From Bacteroidota bacterium (GTDB taxonomy: Bacteria; Bacteroidota; Rhodothermia; Rhodothermales; UBA10348): a stretch of 41,177 bases of DNA. The stretch spans positions 1 to 41,177 of the forward strand of contig JACZYD010000010.1 in the NCBI GenBank assembly GCA_022571255.1. The letters run 5' to 3'. Below the pieces are notes generated by a model. The model made no database searches and was not told the DNA's origin. It saw only the letters and a program-made list of their open reading frames with translations. Below, one piece after another: positions 34,850-41,177 of the stretch. Positions within the stretch are counted from its first letter, which is position 1. Each line of letters begins with the position of its first letter. A program made the position numbers and the translations under genes.

Positions 34850-35413
34850 TCATTTCGCAGCGTCAATCTCAAGCAAAGTGATATTCTCGTTCGTGTAGAT
34901 GCAAATTCCAGCAGCAATTCGAAGGGATTCCGTTACCATGTCCTTCGCCGATAAATCCGGGGCATGAATTTTCATGGCCCGCGCAGCGGCGAGGGCAAAA
35001 GATCCGCCTGATCCGATCGCAAGGATATCATCATCGGGTTCGATGACGTCACCGGTTCCGCTGATCAGCAATATCCTGTCCTCCGACGCCACAGCGAGAA
35101 GGGCTTCCAGCCTGCGCAGGTACCGATCGGTACGCCAGTCTTTCGCAAGTTCAACGGCCGACCGCGTAAGTTGTCCTCTGTATTGCTCCAGTTTCTCTTC
35201 GAAACGTTCAAACAGGGTAAAGGCGTCGGCGGTTGATCCGGCGAATCCGGAGAGAATTTTTCCATTGAACAACATGCGCACTTTATTCGCATGATGTTTC
35301 ATGATGGTATTTCCGATGGTGGCTTGACCGTCAGAGCCCAGCACGACACGTCCGTTGTGGCGAATGGCGACGACCGTAGTACTTCGGATCAGAGGGGAAG
35401 GTGCGTTGTTCAA
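34850..35413 (-). CDS. hslV: HslV peptidase subunit of the HslUV protease
   Basis: 187 residues. The N-terminal-nucleophile threonine peptidase that forms the double-hexamer chamber closed by HslU. The active-site Thr is the first of the [12 protein letters not shown] pair (Thr12), expected to be exposed after removal of the leader. [24 protein letters not shown] (Lys of the active site), [21 protein letters not shown] and [16 protein letters not shown] follow. No ATG lies in frame before the Thr pair: the frame begins with TTG at 35413, which would leave an 11-residue leader. A CTG at codon 8 would give a more typical MIRSTTV-like start. The upstream stop is at 35456-35458. Upstream A/T tracts probably belong to the promoter of this run. 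Confidence 0.93.
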   Translation of the reverse strand: MNNAPSPLIRSTTVVAIRHNGRVVLGSDGQATIGNTIMKHHANKVRMLFNGKILSGFAGSTADAFTLFERFEEKLEQYRGQLTRSAVELAKDWRTDRYLRRLEALLAVASEDRILLISGTGDVIEPDDDILAIGSGGSFALAAARAMKIHAPDLSAKDMVTESLRIAAGICIYTNENITLLEIDAAK

Positions 35414-35429
35414 ACCCGTAAGGTATAAG

Positions 35430-35456
35430 TAAAAAAATCGACCGGAATAAAAAAAT
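35430..35456 (-). promoter_or_regulatory. Paired A/T tracts upstream of hslV
   Basis: Two exact copies of TAAAAAAAT at 35430-35438 and 35448-35456 are 18 bp apart, read on the minus strand as ATTTTTTTA. They lie 17-43 bp before the TTG start of hslV. Spaced A/T tracts are common in promoter regions, but I find no convincing -35/-10 pair. Confidence 0.4.
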
Positions 35457-35582
35457 TAGCACGGCCCATGCTGAACGGAGTCAACCGAGACTCCACATAT
35501 TATTGAGTACCAATATCGGAAATAATCAGGGCCGAGGCTATACGTAAAAACCCCCATACGGATGAAATAACACCGTTATCGA

Positions 35583-37166
35583 CTATTTGCGGTATGTCGC
35601 AAGGAGTTCCACAATCGCATCCTGAGCACGACGCACGGACGAGGCAGGTACCGTGTATTGATTACACATCAGGACAAACGAAATCGGGCTTCCGCCATGT
35701 GATGGCACATACCCCGAGAGGCTGCTGACACCGGTCAAGGTACCGGTCTTGGCGCGCACAACGCCAGTGGCTGGACCGGTTCTGAATCGGAATTTCAGTG
35801 TTCCGTCAAGACCGCCAATGGGTAATGATTCAAGAAAGGCCGAGCGCGTACGCTCGTCGGGATGCGACCACATGTAAGATAGGACACTCGATGTCATCTC
35901 AGCGGTGATATAATTCATCCGGGAAAGTCCGGAACCATCCCTGAGGTGCATCCGGCTCGTATCGGCGCCCGCAGCCGCGAACGTATCCATGGCTCGTGCG
36001 ATTCCCATGGCGGCAGATCCAGGATCAAGATCGTTCCGGGATCCTCCATTTTTGTTTGGAACGGGATTCGCGCTCCCCAAGGTTTTAAGCAGCATCTCTG
36101 CATACAAATTATGACTTCGCTTGTTCAGCACGTAGACGATGTCTTCCAAAGGCCTCGACGTGTGTGTGGCAAATTGTCGGACTCCGGCAGCGGAATAGTC
36201 AACGGAATCAGATCTTGAGTCCATATCAACGGGCCGGCCCTCGACAGAAAGACCAGATTGAATCAGTGTTTCCCGCAATACGTGTACAAAAAACAGGGTT
36301 GGATTAAATACACTGAGGGAGATCTGATACGTTTTGCCCTCCGGAATCACGCCGTCGATTTCAAATTGGTTTGTGCCCCGCCTGCGCCCGTAATGCAAAG
36401 AACGGGACGAGTCTGCGTGTACGGTTTGAGTATGATTGGTCATGGAGGCGTAAGTTGTCTGGGCGGGACTCCAGACTATTCTTGCAGGCTCACCTTGCTG
36501 CCGGCCGGTGATTGTAAAGTCGATACTGTTGTCATTCAAGGAGAGGGCGCTGATTTCAGCTGAGTACCAGAAGGGTTCGTCGTCCCAGCTCCATGCCATT
36601 CCCAGTGGTTGATCATCAAAAAAATTATCGTCCCCGATGATGTCACCACGGATTCGGGTGATGCCGAGCGAAGCGAGGGAATCGGCCCACTCCCTGAAAA
36701 GCTCCATCACGTCTCCATCGTTGAACCGACCACCGATGACGGGATCGCCTGCACCGCGGATAATGATATCTCCCTGGAGAATACCGTTTTCAATATCACC
36801 CGTGAGATACGCGCGTGTCGTGTACACATAATCCGGACCGAGTTGATCCAACCCGGCTGCCGTGGTGAAAATTTTTGCATTCGATGCCGGAAGAAAGCTT
36901 TTGTTGGCATTTCTTTGGTACAATATTTCTTGAGTGTCCATGTTCGTGATAAGAACAGCCCAGTTGGCATTGACAAAGGCTGAATCTGCGAGCACACGGT
37001 TTATCTCGGCGGTAAGTTCTTGGATGTTTTCAGGGGCATCATGCAGTCCCGCCCGGCGCGAGGATGCACAACCGAACACGAGGGAAGTTGAGGCCAGCAG
37101 CAGCGCAAGAATGTGGCAACCGGCTGGCTGAACGGGTGGTCTGTGCGGCGAGGAGGCGATAAACAT
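35583..37166 (-). CDS. dacB: D-alanyl-D-alanine carboxypeptidase/endopeptidase (PBP4/DacB family) lipoprotein
   Basis: 527 residues. The signal ends in a lipobox (SLVFGC, Cys33), so the enzyme is membrane-anchored in the periplasm. The three penicillin-binding-protein motifs are present: S-x-x-K in FLPASNAKIFTTAAGL (Ser95, Lys98), S-x-N in NKRSHNLYAEML (Ser351, Asn353) and K-T-G in VRAKTGTLTGVSS (Lys473). The long gap between the first two is the mark of the PBP4 (class C1) type. It cuts D-Ala-D-Ala and cross-links, remodelling peptidoglycan. It begins 18 bp after mreC, so wall elongation and trimming functions are cotranscribed. The last part is a regular SLSGYVPSHGGSPISFVLMC strand region. 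Confidence 0.95.
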   Translation of the reverse strand: MFIASSPHRPPVQPAGCHILALLLASTSLVFGCASSRRAGLHDAPENIQELTAEINRVLADSAFVNANWAVLITNMDTQEILYQRNANKSFLPASNAKIFTTAAGLDQLGPDYVYTTRAYLTGDIENGILQGDIIIRGAGDPVIGGRFNDGDVMELFREWADSLASLGITRIRGDIIGDDNFFDDQPLGMAWSWDDEPFWYSAEISALSLNDNSIDFTITGRQQGEPARIVWSPAQTTYASMTNHTQTVHADSSRSLHYGRRRGTNQFEIDGVIPEGKTYQISLSVFNPTLFFVHVLRETLIQSGLSVEGRPVDMDSRSDSVDYSAAGVRQFATHTSRPLEDIVYVLNKRSHNLYAEMLLKTLGSANPVPNKNGGSRNDLDPGSAAMGIARAMDTFAAAGADTSRMHLRDGSGLSRMNYITAEMTSSVLSYMWSHPDERTRSAFLESLPIGGLDGTLKFRFRTGPATGVVRAKTGTLTGVSSLSGYVPSHGGSPISFVLMCNQYTVPASSVRRAQDAIVELLATYRK

Positions 37167-37184
37167 GTCTGTGAATCCTCTTTT

Positions 37185-37997
37185 CTAATAATCCATGTTC
37201 ATTCGCTCGGGATCGGGGATTGTCCGGATCACAAAAACATGAGTCGCATCGTCAAGTGCGGCAAACGGACGAACGTGAATCTGCCAGGTGATCTTGCCGG
37301 GCAGTTCCACGCGGTTCGTGATCTCGCCAATCGGATATCCGGGCTGGAAAATTCCGGAATAGCCGGATGTGACAACCATTTCTCCATCCTCTACCTCTTG
37401 GGATATGGGTACGAGATCGACGATGAGCCGATCGAACCTCTCGCCGTCCCAACGAATAATACCGTCGCTGTTGGAGCCCGACAATTTTACAGGAATCGAG
37501 AAGTCGCTGTTGAGGTACGTCATTACCTTACTGAATCGTTTTCCGACCAGGACCGTCTTGCCCAGAATACCGCGTGCGTCGACAACGGCCATGTTCTCTC
37601 GAATACCATCCTCGGATCCGACGTCGATACCCATGAAATTACGCTCGTTCGTGATGTCCTTCGAAATGATGGTTGCGGGAACAACATCGACATCCAGGGA
37701 AGCTCTCAGTCCCAGCAACAGGCGCAGTTCGGCATTTACCGCCGTTGCTTCGCGAGCTCGGGCGAGTTCGCTCGAAAGACGATGGTTTTCATCCCGGAGG
37801 GCCTCATTTTCTTCAGCCGCGCGAAAGTAGTTTCCGAGCCAGGTAAACCAGCTTTCCACTGAACTGGTTGTTTCCAGGGCCCGTGCCCGTAATCCGCGAA
37901 CCATGGGATCATTTACAGACAGCAGAATAGAGACAGAGATAAACAGAAGTACAAGCAACAGTACCCAGTCTCGAATTTTGTCCCACAGTCGGATCAT
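37185..37997 (-). CDS. mreC: Rod-shape-determining protein MreC
   Basis: 270 residues. One N-terminal membrane helix (DWVLLLVLLFISVSILLSV) is followed by a heptad-rich coiled coil (AAEENEALRDENHRLSSEL, about residues 58-92) and two six-stranded beta-barrel domains. Typical text includes ATIISKDITNERNFMGIDVG, EDGIRENMAVVDARGILGK, FSKVMTYLNSDFSIPVKL and EMVVTSGYSGIFQPGYPIG. MreC assembles in the periplasm and bridges the cytoskeleton to the wall-elongation synthases. In most Bacteroidota mreB lies between purH and mreC and mreD follows. Here purH is 84 bp upstream and dacB 18 bp downstream, with neither mreB nor mreD in the window. Confidence 0.93.
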   Translation of the reverse strand: MIRLWDKIRDWVLLLVLLFISVSILLSVNDPMVRGLRARALETTSSVESWFTWLGNYFRAAEENEALRDENHRLSSELARAREATAVNAELRLLLGLRASLDVDVVPATIISKDITNERNFMGIDVGSEDGIRENMAVVDARGILGKTVLVGKRFSKVMTYLNSDFSIPVKLSGSNSDGIIRWDGERFDRLIVDLVPISQEVEDGEMVVTSGYSGIFQPGYPIGEITNRVELPGKITWQIHVRPFAALDDATHVFVIRTIPDPERMNMDY

Positions 37998-38081
37998 TCT
38001 GGTGCCGGAAGCCTGTTACTGCTTAATAGTTACGGAAATATCTGGACCTGTGAACTCTTCCCGGAAACGCTTTGTCTTATT

Positions 38082-39821
38082 CTAATGACGGAAGTGGCGG
38101 TTCCCGGTGAAGACCATGGCGACCTGGTTTTCGTCGGCTGCACCGATTACTTCATCGTCCCGAATCGATCCTCCGGGTTGAATGGCTGCTCGCGCTCCGT
38201 TTTTTACGGCCTCAAGCAGGCCGTCTGCGAACGGGAAAAACGCATCGGAAGCAATTACACAGCCGTCGAATGAGAGCCCCGCTTTATGGCCCTTGTGGAC
38301 GGCGACTTCAGAGGCATCAATTCTGCTCATCTGACCTGCCCCGACACCGATAGTGTGGCTGTTCTTCGCGTAAACGATGGCATTACTCTTGACATGTTTC
38401 GCCACGCGCCACGCAAAATCCAGATCCGCCCATTCCTCGTCTTCAGGCGCTCTCGATGTAACCACCGTGCAACGGTCCTTCATGGTGGATGCGTCCGGAA
38501 GTACGCGATCACGATCCTGCACCAGAAAGCCCCCGACAACGGATCTGAAATCCTTCGCCGTATGCTGCCGAGCGTCCACTTTTTGGCGAATCAAGCGACG
38601 GTTTTTCTTCTGCATCAGAAACTCAAGGACACCGTCCTCAAAATCTGGTGCAATAATGAGTTCTGTAAAGATGGCATTGATCGCCCTCGCGGTTTCCAGG
38701 TCCAGTGGACGGTTCACAATGACGATGCCGCCGAATGCAGACTGGGTGTCGGTCGAAAATGCACGGTCGTAGGCGAGCGGTAACGAGTCTGCAACTGCGA
38801 CGCCGCACGGGTTGGTATGTTTGAGGATGGCGCAGCAGGGCCCATGATCCCGAAACTCGTCGATCAGCGAGAGGGCGGCGCTCAGATCGAGAAGATTGTT
38901 GAACGAAAGTTCTTTTCCGTGCAATTTCTCGATGTACCGAGCGATGTCGCCATATAGAGCTGCCGTCTGATGTGGATTCTCACCATATCGGAGTTCGCGG
39001 ATGAACGGAGCATCGATCCGCAGCGCTTCACCGCCGCCGACAGGGGTGCGGTCTGAATCAGTATCTGGAGTTTCGCTCGCCTGCGCCTGCTGCCCTTGCG
39101 CCTGCTCCGCCTGCTGCCCCTGCGCCGCCTGTTGTGCCTCTGCCTGTACCTGCTCCGCCTGCTGCCCTTGCGCCTGCTCTGCCTGCGACAGTACTGATTT
39201 CCGGGCGAAATACGAATCAATGGCCGCGTCATAAGACGCCGTGTGTCGAAATGCTCGATGTGCCAGTTCACGCCTCGTATTCATGCCGATTGAACCCGAA
39301 TTATTCTCCATCTCGTCTATGATGCGATCATAGTCTGAAGGAGACGTGATCACAGCGGTGAAGAAGAAATTCTTTGCAGCCGCTCTGATCATCGTGGGTC
39401 CGCCGATATCGATATTTTCGATTGCGGTTGCGTCGACCGTAGTCGGATCAGCGGTGGCCTCAGAAAATGGATACAAATTGACTACAACCAGGTCGATGGT
39501 TGCGCTGCCATGCTCTTTCAGCTGGGCGAGATCATCCGGGTCGGTTTTGCGCGCCAGAAGACCCGCATGAATCTTGGGGTGCAATGTCTTGACGCGTCCA
39601 TCCAGTATTTCCGGATACCCGGTAAGTGACGATACCGAGATTACAGGCAGCCCCGCCTCGCTCAGGGCGCGCTTTGTGCCGCCCGTCGAAATCAACTCCA
39701 CACCTTGATTATGAAGAACCCGGCCAAGTTTTACGACATCAGTTTTGTCGAACACAGAAAGCAATGCACGTTTGATCGGGTAAAAGTCGTCAGGTACAGG
39801 AAGGTTTTTGGTTTCTATCAT
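38082..39821 (-). CDS. purH: Bifunctional AICAR transformylase / IMP cyclohydrolase with Gln/Ala-rich linker insert
   Basis: 579 residues against about 510-530 in most bacteria. It does the last two steps of IMP synthesis. The MGS-like IMP cyclohydrolase domain (about 12-205) shows RALLSVFDKTD, STGGTKRAL, VKTLHPKIHAGLLAR, NLYPF and NIDIGGPTMIRAAAKN. The transformylase domain (about 265-579) shows RYGENPHQTAALY, the catalytic Lys334-His335 in ILKHTNPCG, and a C-terminal FPFADGLLEA with QPGGSIRDDEVI. Residues about 211-265 are an extra segment between the domains. Most of it (213-249) is Gln, Ala and Glu, encoded by a tandem DNA repeat; it ends in an Asp/Thr/Gly stretch. The enzyme domains appear intact. 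It is 37 bp from purN and 84 bp from mreC. Confidence 0.96.
   Translation of the reverse strand: MIETKNLPVPDDFYPIKRALLSVFDKTDVVKLGRVLHNQGVELISTGGTKRALSEAGLPVISVSSLTGYPEILDGRVKTLHPKIHAGLLARKTDPDDLAQLKEHGSATIDLVVVNLYPFSEATADPTTVDATAIENIDIGGPTMIRAAAKNFFFTAVITSPSDYDRIIDEMENNSGSIGMNTRRELAHRAFRHTASYDAAIDSYFARKSVLSQAEQAQGQQAEQVQAEAQQAAQGQQAEQAQGQQAQASETPDTDSDRTPVGGGEALRIDAPFIRELRYGENPHQTAALYGDIARYIEKLHGKELSFNNLLDLSAALSLIDEFRDHGPCCAILKHTNPCGVAVADSLPLAYDRAFSTDTQSAFGGIVIVNRPLDLETARAINAIFTELIIAPDFEDGVLEFLMQKKNRRLIRQKVDARQHTAKDFRSVVGGFLVQDRDRVLPDASTMKDRCTVVTSRAPEDEEWADLDFAWRVAKHVKSNAIVYAKNSHTIGVGAGQMSRIDASEVAVHKGHKAGLSFDGCVIASDAFFPFADGLLEAVKNGARAAIQPGGSIRDDEVIGAADENQVAMVFTGNRHFRH
39078..39189. repeat. 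In-frame tandem repeat inside purH
   Basis: A degenerate 24-bp repeat, coding on the minus strand for variants of the eight residues AQGQQAEQ, spans PurH residues 212-248. The clearest copies on the plus strand share CTGCTCCGCCTGCTGCCC (39151-39168 and again near 39104). Some units are shortened (V and AE changes). Slippage at this array would alter only the interdomain linker. Confidence 0.85.
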
Positions 39822-39858
39822 CCGAATGAGATTGAGTGGAGATGGTTGTTGATCGTTT

Positions 39859-40449
39859 TCAAGAGTCGACCGTGCGTTGTTCCAGCAGTTTTATCGCTGC
39901 CGGATACAGCTCATGTTCAATTTCAAGAACACGAGCGGCCAGTGTTTCCGGCGTGTCCGTTCTGAGGACTGGGATGCGTCGTTGTAAGAGGACAGAGCCG
40001 GTATCATACCCCTCATCAACAAAATGAACAGTAGCACCTGAACAATTAGTGCCACTTAGAATTACGGCATTATGAACATGCATTCCGTACATCCCTTTTC
40101 CGCCAAAATCGGGTAGAAGAGCCGGGTGCATGTTCAGAATGCGATTCGGGTATGCTTGAATCAATCGGGAAGGGATTTTTTTCATATACCCGGCAAGTGC
40201 GATCAGATCAATCTCGTATTCGGCAAGGCAAGAGAGCAGGGCGAGAGAGAACTCGCCGTTCTTCTCGAATTGCTCTGATCGGATCACAATGGAATCGATA
40301 TTTTCCTTCCTCGCTCGCTCGAGCACACCAGCTTGCTCGCAATTCGATATACACAGTACGACCCTGGAATCAATAATTCCGCTTTTACGGGCATCAACAA
40401 TCGCTTGAAAATTGGACCCGCCACCTGAGGCGAATACGGCCGTTCGCAT
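39859..40449 (-). CDS. purN: Phosphoribosylglycinamide formyltransferase 1
   Basis: 196 residues, typical length. It transfers a formyl group from 10-formyl-THF to GAR, the third step of purine synthesis. The phosphate-binding loop is ASGGGSNFQAIVDA (GGGSN at 9-13). LIALAGYMKKIP precedes the active-site motif ILNMHPALLPDFGGKGMYG, with Asn106 and His108. ATVHFVDEGYDTGSVLLQ carries the catalytic Asp, probably Asp149, with one extra residue compared with the E. coli spacing; Asp145 is an alternative. It precedes purH by 37 bp and the pair is clearly one operon. The folate donor is produced by FolD, encoded 15 kb to the left. Confidence 0.96.
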   Translation of the reverse strand: MRTAVFASGGGSNFQAIVDARKSGIIDSRVVLCISNCEQAGVLERARKENIDSIVIRSEQFEKNGEFSLALLSCLAEYEIDLIALAGYMKKIPSRLIQAYPNRILNMHPALLPDFGGKGMYGMHVHNAVILSGTNCSGATVHFVDEGYDTGSVLLQRRIPVLRTDTPETLAARVLEIEHELYPAAIKLLEQRTVDS

Positions 40450-40510
40450 ATACGTCAGATTTGAAAAAAGGAGAAGACGAAACTTACTGACACGAGCCGG
40501 AAGGATCCTT

Positions 40511-40933
40511 CTAAGACGCGGTGAAATCTGCGTTTGTGGTGGACTCGATCATCCGAAGGTGAGCGTCTGATTCTGTGACGACGAGTCGGGCCAGGACTCC
40601 GAATGGTATGCTCGTTTTTACCGGAATATGGCCATATTTCAGCCCGGTCGCTACAGGGTAGGGTACATGGTTGAAATAGTCGGTGAACACCTCGTCCAGG
40701 GTCAGGGAAGGTTGGTTGGCTGGCGGTTGGCAATCCGAGAATTCGCCCAGGACAATCCCCCCGACATTATCCAGCACCCCGGCAAGTCGCAACTGCGCAA
40801 ACATGGCATCCACACGATAGGGGGGTTCGCCGGTTTCTTCCAGAAAAGCCTGTCGCGCGATTTGCATGGAGGCGAGCCGCGCATCCAAGGTGCAATTGCT
40901 GCGGATCGCTGCTCGATCGATGCCGACCGCCAC
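40511..40933 (-). pseudogene. C-terminal fragment of an LD-carboxypeptidase (peptidase S66, LdcA-like)
   Basis: The open frame gives up to 140 residues from a GTG, but only about residues 30-140 resemble the family: FLEETGEPPYRVDAMFAQLR, AGVLDNVGGIVLGEFSDC, LTLDEVFTDYF, YPVATGLKYGH and SIPFGVLARL. These are the C-terminal third of S66 peptidases, which release the terminal D-Ala from muramoyl tetrapeptides in wall recycling. The N-terminal two thirds, with the nucleophile Ser in the GYSD motif, should lie to the right, at 40860 and beyond. None of the three minus frames there contains it, and stop codons occur within 75 codons. The resemblance stops abruptly at about 40846-40860, where plus-strand coding begins. 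It is therefore a headless, non-functional gene remnant next to purN. Confidence 0.72.
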
Positions 40934-41121
40934 GGCAGCAGCACCAACCGAAGCGCCGGAAAACTGACTCCGGCGACTATAGGTTGCGTTTTGGGCGGCA
41001 CCGACTCAAACCTCTTCGCCGTGTGCCAATTGATTATTTGTCCTGGGTAGTTCGCACCGTGACGGGCCGGCCAAAGGACGTGAAGGCTATTCGAGACTAC
41101 CTGCGCGCAACGTCGCGCTGA
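40866..41121 (+). pseudogene. DUF3820-like gene, apparently 5'-truncated and with a possible frameshift
   Basis: The last 50 codons in one frame read GDYRLRFGRHRLKPLRRVP then IDYLSWVVRTVTGRPKD, and end LRATSR followed by TGA at 41119. The F-G-R-H-x-x-K-P-L...V-P-x-D-Y-L-x-W pattern matches DUF3820 (a small domain of unknown function found alone or at the C-terminus of exonuclease-like proteins). The frame before it has no ATG. A neighbouring frame from ATG 40866 gives an Ala/Pro/Thr-rich linker (TATAAAPTEAPEN) ending at a TGA at 40965-40967. A single extra base near 40965 would join this linker to the DUF3820 part. Both the missing N-terminus and the join are inference. It overlaps the LdcA-like fragment on the other strand only outside that gene's recognisable part. 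Confidence 0.42.
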
Positions 41122-41139
41122 ATTGGGAGACGAAATCAA

Positions 41140-41177
41140 ATGGCAACATCGACGAAAAAACGCCTTAGCAAGCGGAA
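41140..41177 (+). CDS. Start of an unidentified gene cut by the right edge
   Basis: ATG at 41140 follows a good ribosome site (GGGAGA at 41125-41130, nine bases of spacing). Twelve codons read MATSTKKRLSKR, a Lys/Arg-rich opening. It begins 18 bp after the DUF3820-like stop on the same strand. The product cannot be identified. The clear Shine-Dalgarno contrasts with the weak ones of many genes in the window, in keeping with a different origin for this end. Confidence 0.35.
   Translation, partial: MATSTKKRLSKR

Noticed and set aside
35460-35500. Possible minus-strand -35 element TTGACT upstream of hslV
   Set aside because: No -10 element at an acceptable spacing; the nearest TAAT is displaced.

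Overview
The window looks like a chromosomal stretch from a Gram-negative member of the Bacteroidota/Rhodothermota/Balneolota group. I infer this from the DUF4175 protein, the secreted protein family often mislabelled 'asparagine synthetase B', the outer-membrane biogenesis set (BamA, two Skp/OmpH proteins), a TonB-dependent receptor, several lipoproteins with clear lipoboxes, and the purH-mreC neighbourhood typical of that group. Base composition is roughly half G+C by eye. Shine-Dalgarno sequences are weak or absent before many genes. The species cannot be named from this. Nearly all of the window is coding: about 34 convincing protein genes, three damaged or edge-truncated ones, and one tRNA.

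Layout. 1-3865: the 5' part of a DUF4175 membrane protein leaving the left edge, then a small lipoprotein and a TonB-dependent receptor. 3871-4970: an antibiotic-biosynthesis-monooxygenase-fold protein coupled to pyrF. 5214-7247: a large acyl-CoA dehydrogenase. 7315-13315 (minus): serS, an RfbD-like reductase, an acyl-CoA thioesterase, and a secreted amidotransferase-like protein coupled to a secreted TPR protein. 13417-20847 (plus): dxr-rseP-uppS-bamA-skp-skp, an isoprenoid and envelope-assembly cluster ending in a strong intrinsic terminator. 21017-23123: panB-surE-osmC. 23160-24711: two overlapping pieces of cell-surface protein genes that look damaged or shuffled. Then folD (minus), asd (plus) and tRNA-Gly(GCC).

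27210-35413 (minus) reads as one tightly packed seven-gene unit: hslV, a NYN-domain (PIN-like) protein, hslU, a FemAB/BioF2-like acyltransferase, a polytopic membrane protein, a polysaccharide flippase and an endonuclease/exonuclease/phosphatase-fold lipoprotein. Four successive junctions can use the stop codon overlapped by a start. The NYN gene lying between the two halves of the HslUV protease is the most intriguing arrangement here. 35583-40449 (minus) is purN-purH-mreC-dacB, joining purine synthesis to wall synthesis. PurH carries a tandem-repeat-encoded Gln/Ala-rich insert between its two enzyme domains, and mreC has neither mreB nor mreD beside it.

At the right edge, a headless LD-carboxypeptidase fragment (minus) meets a headless DUF3820-like fragment (plus) at about 40850, followed by the first codons of another plus-strand gene. 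This looks like a rearrangement junction, the border of an inserted segment, or an assembly join. Short direct repeats of 14-24 bp recur in several places (upstream of bamA, after the tRNA, inside purH). I see no CRISPR array, no complete insertion sequence or prophage, and no replication origin.
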